Made by a program: the position numbers and the translations under genes
Source of the DNA: an uncultured Lachnospiraceae bacterium
GTDB taxonomy: Bacteria > Bacillota > Clostridia > Lachnospirales > Lachnospiraceae
DNA length: 64,000 nucleotides
Assembly (NCBI GenBank): GCA_958428365.1
Contig: CAUAFT010000010.1
Span: 1 to 64,000 of the forward strand
Direction: 5' to 3'
Notes under the pieces: model-generated
The model's database searches: none
What the model was told of the DNA's origin: nothing
The model's input: only the letters and a program-made list of their open reading frames with translations
Part shown: positions 41,375 through 49,923 of the stretch, one piece after another
Position numbering within the stretch: position 1 is the first letter of the stretch
How the letters are laid out: each line of letters opens with the position of its first letter

Positions 41375-43000
41375 CTATTCACTCCATTCCCACTGGTCTA
41401 CGTTATTGACAATCGACCATCCATGTCCGTGCGGATGGATCTTCTGCTCTGCAACCTGCAGTCCGTTCTTAACATAGTAGAGATGGTCTACATTACAGAA
41501 CCAGATCCATGGAATATCGCCATCCTGTGTAATTCCTGTTGTTCCATCCCACTGTGCCTTTTTCCAGAGATCATAGGAGGATTCCAGATCCTCTGCCTGC
41601 AATGCTTCGTCCATGTAAGCGTCCACGGTGGTATTGCTGTAAGGAGAATACTCTGCGGTATCACTGTCTGTTCCCGTGTGATAGATATTATATAATTCCA
41701 TCGGTGTATGAGCGCCCCAGCCCCAGACTAAAGGCTGTGATAATGCCCGGTCATAGGCAACGTCCCATCCGGCACCTTCGGTTGTGACAGCGATTCCAAG
41801 TTCCTTACACTGATTCGCAAAATCCTCCGCCAGCGCCTGTCGTACCGAGTCATCCGGGTTGTACATAACGGTGAACTCTGCTTTCACGCCGTCTTTTTCC
41901 CGGATCCCGTCGCTGCCCTCTTTCCATCCGGCGTCCTCTAAGATCTGTTTCGCACCCTCTAAGTCATACTCCACCTGGGAGTCCTCACTGTACCATGGCA
42001 TCTGGTCGCAGACAGAATATGCTGGACTTCCATAGCCGTTTAGGACATTTTCAATCATTTCCTCCCGGTCAATTCCAATATTGATAGCACGGCGCACTGC
42101 GATATCCGATGTTACATCATTTCCCACGGTCTTACCATCCTTCTCGGATGCCTCCACCGTTGGAAGATTGATTCCCCGGTTATCCACGCTTGCCACCTCC
42201 AGCAGACTGTAGCCCTCTACCTCTTCCTCCGCAAGGGAAGCCGCCGTATGCGCCACATCCACCTGTCCTGCCATGGCTGCCGCCAATGCTGCGTCCTCAT
42301 CCATGAAAAGGACTGTAACCTTTTTGATCTTCGCCTCTTCTCCGTAGTAGTTCGGGTTGGCTTCCAAGATCACCTGCTGTCCCTTGTCCCACTGCTTTAA
42401 GATATAACGTCCGGAACCAATGGGATTCTGTCCGTAATTCTCATCATAGGCATGCTCCGGAACGATTCCCACGATCGCCATAGTATAAGGCCAGATGGAA
42501 AACGGTGTGTTCATGTGAAATTCCACCGTCGTATCATCCATAGCCACCGCCTCGTCCAGCATGGTGAAATCATTGACTGTGCTGTTCTTCGCACAATTGT
42601 TGTAAGTAAAAGCCACATCGTCCGCCGTCAGCTTCTCTCCATCCGTAAACTTCACATCATCCCGGATCTTTACCGTCCAGGTCAGCCCATCCTCGCTGAC
42701 GGAATAATCCGTTGCCAGATCCTTGTCGATCTGAAGATCTTCTGTGGTGGTAAGCAGGGTACTCTGAATCAACGGTTCATGTACATGCTCTCCCGCGCCC
42801 CAGCCGTAAGCCGGATCAAATCCCGCCTCCGGCTCCGAGCTTGCCGGCATGGTCACAATCACCGATTCCTTATCTGATACCTCTGTAGTCTCCTCAGACT
42901 CTTTTTTCGTACTTTTGCTTTCGTTTCCTGTGCCGCAGCCTGTAAGGGCTGCCACAATTATGGTCACTGCAAGACACAGCGCAATCCATTTCTTTTTCAT
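41375..43000 (-). CDS. Substrate-binding lipoprotein of the ABC importer (peptide/nickel family)
   Basis: The 541-residue lipoprotein has a signal peptide with lipobox LTGC (Cys22), a charged linker, and an SBP_bac_5 fold (LTWTVKIRDDVKFTDGEKLTADDV, NPIGSGRYILK). Family members bind peptides, nickel complexes or haem. The C-terminus contains HPHGHGW, which could coordinate a metal and points slightly to nickel or another metal chelate, but the substrate is not proven. GAGGAGGAG precedes the ATG. It is the first gene of the importer operon. Confidence 0.92.
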   Translation of the reverse strand: MKKKWIALCLAVTIIVAALTGCGTGNESKSTKKESEETTEVSDKESVIVTMPASSEPEAGFDPAYGWGAGEHVHEPLIQSTLLTTTEDLQIDKDLATDYSVSEDGLTWTVKIRDDVKFTDGEKLTADDVAFTYNNCAKNSTVNDFTMLDEAVAMDDTTVEFHMNTPFSIWPYTMAIVGIVPEHAYDENYGQNPIGSGRYILKQWDKGQQVILEANPNYYGEEAKIKKVTVLFMDEDAALAAAMAGQVDVAHTAASLAEEEVEGYSLLEVASVDNRGINLPTVEASEKDGKTVGNDVTSDIAVRRAINIGIDREEMIENVLNGYGSPAYSVCDQMPWYSEDSQVEYDLEGAKQILEDAGWKEGSDGIREKDGVKAEFTVMYNPDDSVRQALAEDFANQCKELGIAVTTEGAGWDVAYDRALSQPLVWGWGAHTPMELYNIYHTGTDSDTAEYSPYSNTTVDAYMDEALQAEDLESSYDLWKKAQWDGTTGITQDGDIPWIWFCNVDHLYYVKNGLQVAEQKIHPHGHGWSIVNNVDQWEWSE

Positions 43001-43287
43001 TTTTACTGCTCCTCCTCTTTTGAATTGATCCTATCTTATCATTCCAAAACAGGGGGCACAAGCCGGGTGGGGGGATATTTTTTTATGATACAGGAAGTTC
43101 CGTTGGGATTTTTATATCATAAAAAAATCTCTGGGCAGAATGCGCACAATGTGCAAGGGTAGGCTGCTTTGCAGCCCCACATCGGCGCAGGGAGGTACAT
43201 AGATCAGGCATAAAATATCCTGTGTGAAAACACCGTCTCACACAGGATATCGCACTGCTTTTATTATGTATTCCTCAAAATCATCTC
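43001..43287. other. Non-coding stretch upstream of the importer operon
   Basis: No gene is supported here. It holds a long inverted repeat, TTATGATA (43083-43090) and TATCATAA (43115-43122) around 24 nt with flanking T and A runs; a GGCTGC-TTT-GCAGCC hairpin (43162-43176); and the terminator of the DUF362 gene. The binding-protein promoter is presumably here but no convincing -35/-10 pair was found. Confidence 0.6.
43215..43250 (-). terminator. Terminator of the DUF362 gene
   Basis: ATATCCTGTGTGA and TCACACAGGATAT form a perfect 13-bp stem with a 10-nt loop. A short TTTTA run follows on the minus strand. It lies 38 bp after the stop at 43288. Confidence 0.8.
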
Positions 43288-44418
43288 TTAAACCCGGATC
43301 AGTTCATACTCACGGCTTCCCAGTCCGATCTTCTCCGCATGTTCCAGACAGCTCTTCCACTCGGATTCCGGCGTGGAATTACGGAAGTGGTCATGATGAT
43401 CCACGAAGTCAGCCCGGTTCATATTATCGGAGAGCTGACTGTTCGGAAGAGGCGTTGCCTTCAGACAGGCATCCACGCACGCCTGATCCAAAGCCAGCGG
43501 ATCGAAGGATGCAAACATACCGATATTCGGCAGAATCGGCGCATCGTTCTCTCCGTGACAGTCGCAGTTCGGGGAAACGTCTACAATCAGAGAAATATGG
43601 AAGGAAGGACGTCCATCCACCACTGCCTTGGTGTACTCTGCCATCTTGCGGTTCAGAACCTCATTGGCGTTGTTATTATCAAACTGGATGGCGTCAAAAT
43701 TGCAGGCTCCCAGACAGCGTCCACAGCCAACACAGTTGTTCTGATCCACCGTCATCTTCTTTGTACTCTCATCGTAGACCAGACCTCCGTTTGCACATTC
43801 CTTCTGACACTTCTTACATCCCTTGCACAGCTCTGCCACGATATGGGCTTTTCCGCTGCTGTGCTGTTCCTTTTTTCCGGCGCGGGAACCGCATCCCATT
43901 CCAATATTCTTGATGGCTCCGCCAAAACCTGTCATCTCATGTCCCTTAAAATGGGTCAGGCTGATAAAGACGTCGGCGTCCATAACAGCCCGTCCGATCT
44001 TCGCCTCCTTGACATACTCTCCGCCCTCCACCGGAACCGCAATGTCATCGGTTCCCTTCAGACCGTCTCCGATTAAAATTGGACAGCCCACGGTCAACGG
44101 GGTAAATCCGTTTTCCCAGGCACATTCCAGATGTTCCAGGGCGTTTTTACGACTTCCCGGATACATGGTATTACAGTCTGTCAAAAACGGTTTTCCACCT
44201 AATTCCTTGACCACATCTGCCACAGCCTTTGCGTAATTCGGACGCAGATAACTGATATTTCCCAGCTCTCCAAAATGGAGTTTGATGGCAGCAAATTTTC
44301 CATCCATGTCGATCTCACCGATTCCCGCTTTCTTTATCATCTTCTTTAATTTTGTCGGCAGTCCATCCCCGAATGCCTCCGTGCGAAAATCTGTAAAATA
44401 AACCTTTGATTTTTCCAT
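43288..44418 (-). CDS. DUF362 protein with two 4Fe-4S ferredoxin motifs
   Basis: The 376-residue protein is a DUF362 domain (AAIKLHFGELGNISYLRP, LTDCNTMYPGSRKNALEH) carrying a bacterial ferredoxin insert: ELCKGCKKCQKEC and NNCVGCGRCLGAC, each CxxCxxCxxxC. DUF362 proteins are widespread in anaerobes and their function is not settled; electron transfer is likely. Of three close ATGs, 44418 is 9 nt after AGGAGG and is chosen. It has its own promoter and terminator. Confidence 0.9.
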   Translation of the reverse strand: MEKSKVYFTDFRTEAFGDGLPTKLKKMIKKAGIGEIDMDGKFAAIKLHFGELGNISYLRPNYAKAVADVVKELGGKPFLTDCNTMYPGSRKNALEHLECAWENGFTPLTVGCPILIGDGLKGTDDIAVPVEGGEYVKEAKIGRAVMDADVFISLTHFKGHEMTGFGGAIKNIGMGCGSRAGKKEQHSSGKAHIVAELCKGCKKCQKECANGGLVYDESTKKMTVDQNNCVGCGRCLGACNFDAIQFDNNNANEVLNRKMAEYTKAVVDGRPSFHISLIVDVSPNCDCHGENDAPILPNIGMFASFDPLALDQACVDACLKATPLPNSQLSDNMNRADFVDHHDHFRNSTPESEWKSCLEHAEKIGLGSREYELIRV

Positions 44419-44450
44419 AATCATCATCCTCCTATAGAAATCTTATCTAT

Positions 44451-44479
44451 ATTATATCTTTTGGAGGAAAAAACTGCAA
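44451..44479 (-). promoter_or_regulatory. Promoter of the DUF362 gene
   Basis: Minus-strand TTGCAG (44474-44479), 17 nt, then TATAAT (44451-44456), ending 32 bp before the start. Confidence 0.78.
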
Positions 44480-44520
44480 TTCTTAAAGAGCAAAAGCCGT
44501 TCGTTAAATGAGATTATGCC

Positions 44521-44916
44521 TTAGCAATGACCTCCTCCACAGCTGTGGCCTTCTCCATGATTGCCGCAGCTATGTCCCTCTTCGTGATGGCTGCAATGCA
44601 CATTCGGATCAAAATCAAGATTTCCCTCCAGATATGCCTTTACCGCTGCGTCCACATCGCCGGATACACCTCCGTACAGGCGGATACCTGCCTGAGCCAG
44701 TGCATTCTGGGCTCCTCCGCCGATACCTCCGCAGATCAGAACGTCCACTTTGGCCTCCGCAAGCAGAAATGCCAATGCTCCATGTCCCTGTCCATTGGTG
44801 TCCACAACCTGCTCATTCACGATCTTACCATCCTCAATATCATACAGCTTAAATTCCTCGGTATGTCCAAAATGCTGAAATACCTTTCCATCCTCATAAG
44901 TAACTGCAACTCTCAT
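44521..44916 (-). CDS. NifX/NifB-like dinitrogenase iron-molybdenum cofactor family protein with His/Cys tail
   Basis: The 131-residue protein has the Nitro_FeMo-Co fold (MRVAVTYEDGKVFQHFGHTEEFKLY, VLICGGIGGGAQNALAQAGI). After residue about 105 comes a metal-binding tail with nine histidines and four cysteines, including two EGHSCG units. In non-nitrogen fixers such proteins probably bind or deliver metal clusters. No nitrogenase genes are nearby. It is followed by the promoter of the DUF362 gene. Confidence 0.9.
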   Translation of the reverse strand: MRVAVTYEDGKVFQHFGHTEEFKLYDIEDGKIVNEQVVDTNGQGHGALAFLLAEAKVDVLICGGIGGGAQNALAQAGIRLYGGVSGDVDAAVKAYLEGNLDFDPNVHCSHHEEGHSCGNHGEGHSCGGGHC

Positions 44917-44970
44917 TTCTTTTACTCCTTTCCTGCGTACCGTCAGATTCGTACGTCATATGCCGGAAAT

Positions 44971-44979
44971 ATTATAACA
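44971..44979 (-). promoter_or_regulatory. Extended -10 promoter of the NifX-like gene
   Basis: Minus-strand TGTTATAAT (44971-44979) is an extended -10 element with a perfect TATAAT. No strong -35 is seen. It ends 54 bp before the start at 44916. Confidence 0.55.
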
Positions 44980-45008
44980 TATCAGTCCCAAAAATAAAAG
45001 ACGCAAAT

Positions 45009-45036
45009 AAGGAGGAGGAACTCTCTCCTCCTCCTT
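45009..45036 (-). terminator. Hairpin after cotJC
   Basis: On the minus strand, AAGGAGGAGGA-GAGAGT-TCCTCCTCCTT is a perfect 11-bp stem, 50 bp past the cotJC stop. The T-rich tract comes only after about 7 nt (CTTTTATTTTT), so it is a likely but not classic terminator. Confidence 0.55.
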
Positions 45037-45087
45037 TCACTCTGTCTTTTCTTTCCCTGCGAAGCAAAGACAGGGCAACACTTCTTT

Positions 45088-45705
45088 TTACAGATCCCCG
45101 TGAAACATTTTTTTGTCAAATTCCGGGTTAAAATAGTAAAAATTCTTAGAATCCAGCTTATCCTTGGTTTTTTCCAGGGCTTCGCCAAATCTCTGAAAAT
45201 GAACGATCTCGCGGGCACGGAGGAACTTCAGCGGCTCCCGCACCTCCGGCTCCTCTATGACCCGCAAAAGGTTCTCATAGACAGTTCTCGCTTTCTGCTC
45301 AGCCGCCAGGTTTTCCGTCAAGTCTGTAATGGCGTCTCCCTTAGACTGAAATTCCAGCGTAGTAAACGGTACTCCCGCGGCAGCCTGAGGCCACAGGGCC
45401 GAGGTATGATCGATATAATAAGCGTCAAATCCGGCAGTCTTGGCCTCCTCGGCACTCAGATCCTTTGTGAGCTGATACACCATAGAACAGATGATCTCCA
45501 TATGGGCAAGCTCCTCCGTTCCAATGTCCGTCAAGAGTCCTCCCACTTCTTTTACCGGCATGGTATACCGCTGCGCCAGATAACGCATGGAAGCGGACAG
45601 CTCTCCATCCGGTCCTCCATACTGACTGATGATGAGCTGGGCTGTCTTTGGACAGGTCTTCGTAATTTTTACGGGATACTGTAGTCTCTTCTCATAGCTC
45701 CACAT
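45088..45705 (-). CDS. cotJC: Spore coat protein CotJC (manganese catalase family)
   Basis: The 205-residue protein is a manganese-catalase-like four-helix bundle with metal ligands in GGPDGELSASMRYLAQRY, TDIGTEELAHMEII and the late AREIVHFQRFGEALE. CotJC is part of the spore coat assembled by the mother cell. ATG overlaps the stop of the CotJA-CotJB gene (TAATG), so the two are translationally coupled. Its presence marks the host as a spore former. Confidence 0.93.
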   Translation of the reverse strand: MWSYEKRLQYPVKITKTCPKTAQLIISQYGGPDGELSASMRYLAQRYTMPVKEVGGLLTDIGTEELAHMEIICSMVYQLTKDLSAEEAKTAGFDAYYIDHTSALWPQAAAGVPFTTLEFQSKGDAITDLTENLAAEQKARTVYENLLRVIEEPEVREPLKFLRAREIVHFQRFGEALEKTKDKLDSKNFYYFNPEFDKKMFHGDL

Positions 45706-46145
45706 TATTTACACGCTCCTTCCCAGGGCATAATTCCATCCTGCCAGCAGAATTTTCCCGTCTCTTTTCCATCGGGTATACAATCCCTCGTCAATGGATA
45801 GAATAACCTCGCAAACTCCCTTTTTAGCTCGTCCCGTTCCCTGGACTTTTGCAGATACATCCGTTTTGCCTCCTCATCTGTCTCGTGGAGATCCAGATAC
45901 AACACCAGATCATCCAGAACAAAACTCGTCTGCATGATTTTTTTCATCAACTCTTCCCGTTCTCTTTGTTCCCCCGATTTTGGTTCCGCCTGAACTTCCT
46001 CTGTTTCCGATTCCAAAGGCGCCGCATAAAAAGGCTTATTCAGATCCTGAAAGATCGTACCGATCTTCAATGCCTCCTGATCCTCAAAAACTGCTCCCCA
46101 ACTCTGTACGGGTATGGAAGCAATCGCCAGATGTTCTTCCTGCAT
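45705..46145 (-). CDS. CotJA-CotJB fusion protein
   Basis: The 146-residue product joins two normally separate coat proteins. Residues 1 to about 45 are CotJA-like (IASIPVQSWGAVFEDQEAL, then GTIFQDLNKPF). After a linker of about 20 charged residues, the CotJB part begins (LMKKIMQTSFVLDDLVLYLD, LHETDEEAKRMY, PLTRDC) and ends DGIMPWEGACK, the usual WPWE closure. No frameshift or stop separates them. The start is ATG 46145 with AAAGGAG at 7-8 nt; a longer frame to 46208 is rejected. cotJC follows with a 1-bp overlap. Confidence 0.82.
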   Translation of the reverse strand: MQEEHLAIASIPVQSWGAVFEDQEALKIGTIFQDLNKPFYAAPLESETEEVQAEPKSGEQREREELMKKIMQTSFVLDDLVLYLDLHETDEEAKRMYLQKSRERDELKREFARLFYPLTRDCIPDGKETGKFCWQDGIMPWEGACK

Positions 46146-46228
46146 CACACATTCTCCTTTCCGTTGCGCGTATCCTGCCCGGAGGCATTCCACATAAAAA
46201 GGCTGCATCCGGGATTCGGATACAACCT

Positions 46229-46254
46229 TAGTATATGTCGAAAAAAAGAATGTA
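46229..46254 (-). promoter_or_regulatory. Candidate sporulation promoter of the cotJ operon
   Basis: Minus-strand CATATACTA (46229-46237) fits the -10 of mother-cell sigma factors (sigma-E CATACAnT with one mismatch; also sigma-K CATAnnnTA). AATACATT lies about 14 nt upstream as a possible sigma-E -35. In Bacillus subtilis cotJABC is a sigma-E operon. Confidence 0.45.
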
Positions 46255-46277
46255 TTTAGACAAAAAATGTCATTTTT

Positions 46278-48302
46278 TTAATCATCATTTAACTGGAATC
46301 TTCCCACCAGATCATTCAGGCTCTCCGACTGCGCCGACAATTCCTCACTGGTTGCCGAAGTCTCCTGAGCGGAGGCAGAATTTGTCTGTACCACCTCTGC
46401 GATCTGTTCAATTCCAGCCTCGATCTGTGCCAAAAGATCCGCCTGCTCTTTCGAGGACTGACTTGCATGGGCTGCCAGATCCGCGAAGATTTTCATGCTC
46501 TCCAGAATATTGTTCAATGCCGCCACGGTTTTTTCCGTAATCTGGTTTCCGTTCTCAATTTCCTCTAAGGACTTCTCGATCAGCTCCCTGGTATTGACTG
46601 CGGACTGAGCGCTGTCTGCCGCCAGCTTTCCAATCTGATCCGCAACAACGGCAAAGCCCTTGCCTGCCTCTCCTGCCCGCGCCGCTTCAATGGAAGCGTT
46701 CAGGGATAGCAGATTGGTCTGGGAAGCAATGTCCTCGATGGCTCCGATGATATTCTGAATCTCCATGGAGGTGCTGCTGATCCTTTCCATGGCATTCGTA
46801 AGCTCTCTCAACTCACTTTGACTCTCCTGCGCTCTGATCTCCGCCTCATGAACTTTCTCATAGGCCTCCTTCGTACTCTTCGCATTTTCCTCCGAGATAG
46901 CGGTTACATTTTCCACGGTGGCTGTCAGCTCTTCCACCGCTCCCGCCTGCTCCGTAGCTCCTTCCGCCAATGCCTGGGCGCCATCCGCAAGCTGTACCGA
47001 ACCCATTGCCACCTGCTCCGACGCCTCGCTGATCTGATGCAAGGTATCGTTCATATTCAAGTTCAACTGATGAATCGCAGAATCCAGATCGGAAAAGCCT
47101 CCCACATAGCGCTCTGACATCTTCGATACCACGGTATAATTTCCCCTCGCCATCTCATTCAGACGATACTCCGCATCCTGTATGATCACAGTCAGGTTCT
47201 CCGCCATCGCTCTGGCAACCTTTGTCATCTGGGCAACCTCATCCTCCGCCTCTGTCTTCGGGAACTCCTCTTCAAATTCTCCCGCTGCAAACGTCTTTAA
47301 CCGTCCTGACAACTGCTGCAATGGACGCGAGATATTTCCTGCCAGTTTTGCCGCCACAGTGCCAGCCAGTCCGAAAGCTATAACGCCGATCACCACGGTG
47401 ATCACCATTCCAAGAAAGACTCCCGTCATAAAATCGTTGATCGGAGCGTTGATGGCAAGGCTCCATCCATCGGTTCCTTTAATTGGAGCGTATGCCAGGA
47501 TCTTCTTCGTTCCGTCATAGCGATAGGTACCGAACCCGGTATCCCCTTTGATCATTTCTTCTTCCAGCTTTGCCAGCTTTTTCAAAGAAGAATCTGATTC
47601 TGCATCCTTGATGGTATTGCTGCTGTTTTTCACCAGCTCCATATCCTTATGGGCGATGGTATCTCCCTCCTCATCCAGTATGTAAGAGGAACCTCCGTCG
47701 CTCACCTGAATGGATTCCACGATATCGTTTAAAAAGTTCTCCTGAGGAACGATGAACACAACGCCCACGATCTCTTTGTTCTGATCTCCGTCTTTATAGA
47801 CCGGCGCAGAAATAATGATACTCAGTTCTCCGGTGGTCTTAGCGACTATTGGTTCCGTCACACAGACTTCCCCTTTCATGGATGCGGCAAAGTATTCTCT
47901 GTCACTGTAATCCATTCCGTCAATCTCCGCGACCCCTTTCGCATTGATCAGCTTGCCCCGCTCCAGACCGTAGATCTCCACCTTCTGATCGATCAACTCC
48001 TGTTTCTCCTGCGGAGTGTAGCTGTCGCTGCTCATACGGGTAAGCAATCCCAAGTCTCTGGCAATATCCTTGTAAGACGTCAGCTCCCACTCTACCCGCT
48101 CCGCCGCCGTAAGCGCCGTCTGTTTCATGGTCTGCTTCAGAATCATGTTCGCCCCCACATAATTCAAAGCACAGGAAACGCCTCCCAAAATCACTACGAC
48201 CCCCAAGGATAAAATCAGTACGCTTTTCAGGATCCGCCCCCGGATCCCCTTTTTCGTCCCTCCTTTTTTCTGATTTTCTTCCTCTTTTGTTTTCTTTTTC
48301 AT
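46278..48302 (-). CDS. Methyl-accepting chemotaxis protein with Cache sensor
   Basis: The 674-residue receptor has a basic N-terminus, membrane span 1 (about 28-50), an extracellular dCache-type sensor (about 55-285; YSDREYFAASMKGEVCV, GVVFIVPQENF), span 2 (about 295-318), a HAMP domain and a long cytoplasmic signalling bundle. The tip reads ASIEAARAGEAGKGFAVVAD, the CheA/CheW contact. Ligand is unknown, though Cache domains of this type often bind amino acids. No other chemotaxis genes are nearby. Confidence 0.95.
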   Translation of the reverse strand: MKKKTKEEENQKKGGTKKGIRGRILKSVLILSLGVVVILGGVSCALNYVGANMILKQTMKQTALTAAERVEWELTSYKDIARDLGLLTRMSSDSYTPQEKQELIDQKVEIYGLERGKLINAKGVAEIDGMDYSDREYFAASMKGEVCVTEPIVAKTTGELSIIISAPVYKDGDQNKEIVGVVFIVPQENFLNDIVESIQVSDGGSSYILDEEGDTIAHKDMELVKNSSNTIKDAESDSSLKKLAKLEEEMIKGDTGFGTYRYDGTKKILAYAPIKGTDGWSLAINAPINDFMTGVFLGMVITVVIGVIAFGLAGTVAAKLAGNISRPLQQLSGRLKTFAAGEFEEEFPKTEAEDEVAQMTKVARAMAENLTVIIQDAEYRLNEMARGNYTVVSKMSERYVGGFSDLDSAIHQLNLNMNDTLHQISEASEQVAMGSVQLADGAQALAEGATEQAGAVEELTATVENVTAISEENAKSTKEAYEKVHEAEIRAQESQSELRELTNAMERISSTSMEIQNIIGAIEDIASQTNLLSLNASIEAARAGEAGKGFAVVADQIGKLAADSAQSAVNTRELIEKSLEEIENGNQITEKTVAALNNILESMKIFADLAAHASQSSKEQADLLAQIEAGIEQIAEVVQTNSASAQETSATSEELSAQSESLNDLVGRFQLNDD

Positions 48303-48371
48303 TTCAATACCTCCCTGTTTTTAAAACTAGTAAATTATAGGAGATATTATATCATTTTCCACTTTACTTCT

Positions 48372-49211
48372 CTATAGGCTGTTTTTCCCAAAAGCCTTTA
48401 CCGTTTCCTCCTCATCACTCTGAGAGATCAGCCGTATGATCCCAAATCCCGCCACCAACATCAGACTGCAGGTGATCCACTCGATCCCCGTGGGAATCCC
48501 CGGAAAGATCTCTCCCACGGAGCCCACAATAAATCCCAGAATCATCAGATAGGTAGGCTGTGGATAACGGTTCATCGCCATTTCCAGAAATTTTGTCGTC
48601 AGGATGATTCCCAGCAATACTCCCACCCCCAGAGGAATCAGGATGGAGAGCCGAAGGCTCCCGATCGCCTCCACAACCGTCTCATAGATTCCCATGACCA
48701 GGAGCATAAAAGATACGCTGATCCCAGGCAGGACCAGAGCAACTGCTGCCAGGATTCCCGCCACCAACAGGATCAGTGCTCCCTTCGTCCCTTCTGTCTG
48801 CTGTATCCCACTCTGTGGAAAAATCGTCATCAGAATCACAATGGCAACTCCAAGGACTAGATAGAACACCGCCTTTAAAGTAATCCCCTCCACCTGGGAT
48901 TTTTCATACATCAGAGGAATCCCCCCCGCCACCGCGCCGATAAAAAAGTACAGCATCGGCATAGGGTACTTCTCGATCAGATACAGCAGAGGATTCGCAA
49001 AGAGAATCATCCCCAGAGCGCCGCCAACAGAAAAAAGCCCCAGAAAGATCAGACTCTCCTTTTTATGTTTAAAAAAAGAACTGACGGAAGTGACCAGTCT
49101 GTCATAGACTCCCAGTATCATCGCCATGGAACCTCCACTGACCCCTGGAACCAGCATCGTCCCTCCTACACACATTCCCTTCAGTACCGTGTGGATCATA
49201 CCTTTTTGCAT
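48372..49211 (-). CDS. DUF368 membrane protein (PopT-like undecaprenyl phosphate transporter)
   Basis: The 279-residue protein has about eight to nine membrane spans and the DUF368 signature GGTMLVPGVSGGSMAMILGV repeated in inverted form (AAVALVLPGISVSFMLLVMG). DUF368 proteins (PopT) are reported to return undecaprenyl phosphate across the membrane for reuse in envelope synthesis. That role is inferred by family. The start is ATG 49211 behind AAAGGAGG. Confidence 0.88.
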   Translation of the reverse strand: MQKGMIHTVLKGMCVGGTMLVPGVSGGSMAMILGVYDRLVTSVSSFFKHKKESLIFLGLFSVGGALGMILFANPLLYLIEKYPMPMLYFFIGAVAGGIPLMYEKSQVEGITLKAVFYLVLGVAIVILMTIFPQSGIQQTEGTKGALILLVAGILAAVALVLPGISVSFMLLVMGIYETVVEAIGSLRLSILIPLGVGVLLGIILTTKFLEMAMNRYPQPTYLMILGFIVGSVGEIFPGIPTGIEWITCSLMLVAGFGIIRLISQSDEEETVKAFGKNSL

Positions 49212-49389
49212 AATTCCTCCTTTATATTCCTTACGCAAAGCGGACATTCGCATTCCGTTTTGCTGCATACTCATGAACACAGATCCCGCAGCGGCCTGCG
49301 TTCAACTATTTCCTGTTTCTCGGAATTATAATGAAGTTTATGCCGTATTACAAGGGAATTATGCTTTCTTAGCGAATTATTAACTCTAT

Positions 49390-49923
49390 CTATTCCTTCT
49401 GCTCATCCTCCTCCGCAGGCCTCCACGCCTTTCCGAACTTCACATCCTTGAACAGGGCAGCCAGTCCGGTAATCTGCTTTAAGCGCAAAATCTCGTCCCT
49501 GTCCATCCCCAGATGCCGGGATATCCAGGCGTCGGAACGTCCCAGCTCATGCAGCTCTTTTACGATATTACTCATCAGATCCACATCATGGGTTCCCCGC
49601 GCCCGGTTGTGGCGGATCGTACTCGCCATTCGCTGGTCAATGGGCTTATCGATCACGGAGACCGGGAGCATTCCGCCCTCCCTCTCATAGATATCCTTAT
49701 GCTCTAACATGATCCGGTAGCGGTGAAATCCGTCCACGATAATATAGGTATCCGTTTCCTTGTTATAATAACAGACAATGGGCATGGTATAGCCGTCCGC
49801 CTTGACACTTTCGTAGAGCAGCTTCATCTCCGGCGGCGCAACCACATTGGGATTGTAAGAATTGGCTTCGATCTTCTCCACCGGAACTGAAATAATCTGG
49901 TACACAGGACTCTTAAACTCCAT
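49390..49923 (-). CDS. ParB/sulfiredoxin-like protein (IbrB-like)
   Basis: The 177-residue protein has a ParB N-domain-like fold: VEKIEANSYNPN, VDGFHRYRI (the GxxRxxA-like catalytic box) and RASTIRHN-like RMASTIRHNRARG. A helix-turn-helix-like stretch SDAWISRHLGMDRDEILRLK follows. It resembles IbrB, partner of the PAPS-reductase-fold protein IbrA; the two genes overlap here by 11 bp. Their joint function is not established. ATG 49923 is chosen by GAGGAG spacing. Confidence 0.82.
   Translation of the reverse strand: MEFKSPVYQIISVPVEKIEANSYNPNVVAPPEMKLLYESVKADGYTMPIVCYYNKETDTYIIVDGFHRYRIMLEHKDIYEREGGMLPVSVIDKPIDQRMASTIRHNRARGTHDVDLMSNIVKELHELGRSDAWISRHLGMDRDEILRLKQITGLAALFKDVKFGKAWRPAEEDEQKE

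Noticed and set aside
43083..43122. Inverted repeat considered as a NikR site
   Set aside because: Half-sites (TATGATA/TATCATA) and spacing differ from the known GTATGA-N16-TCATAC pattern, and no nikR gene is nearby.
43141..43200. GGCTGC-TTT-GCAGCC hairpin and GC-rich stretch considered as a riboswitch
   Set aside because: Only one short stem, no known conserved core, and it lies between a terminator and an inverted repeat.
43339..44076. Open frame of 245 codons on the plus strand opposite the DUF362 gene
   Set aside because: The minus-strand product has clear ferredoxin motifs, promoter and terminator; the plus frame has none.
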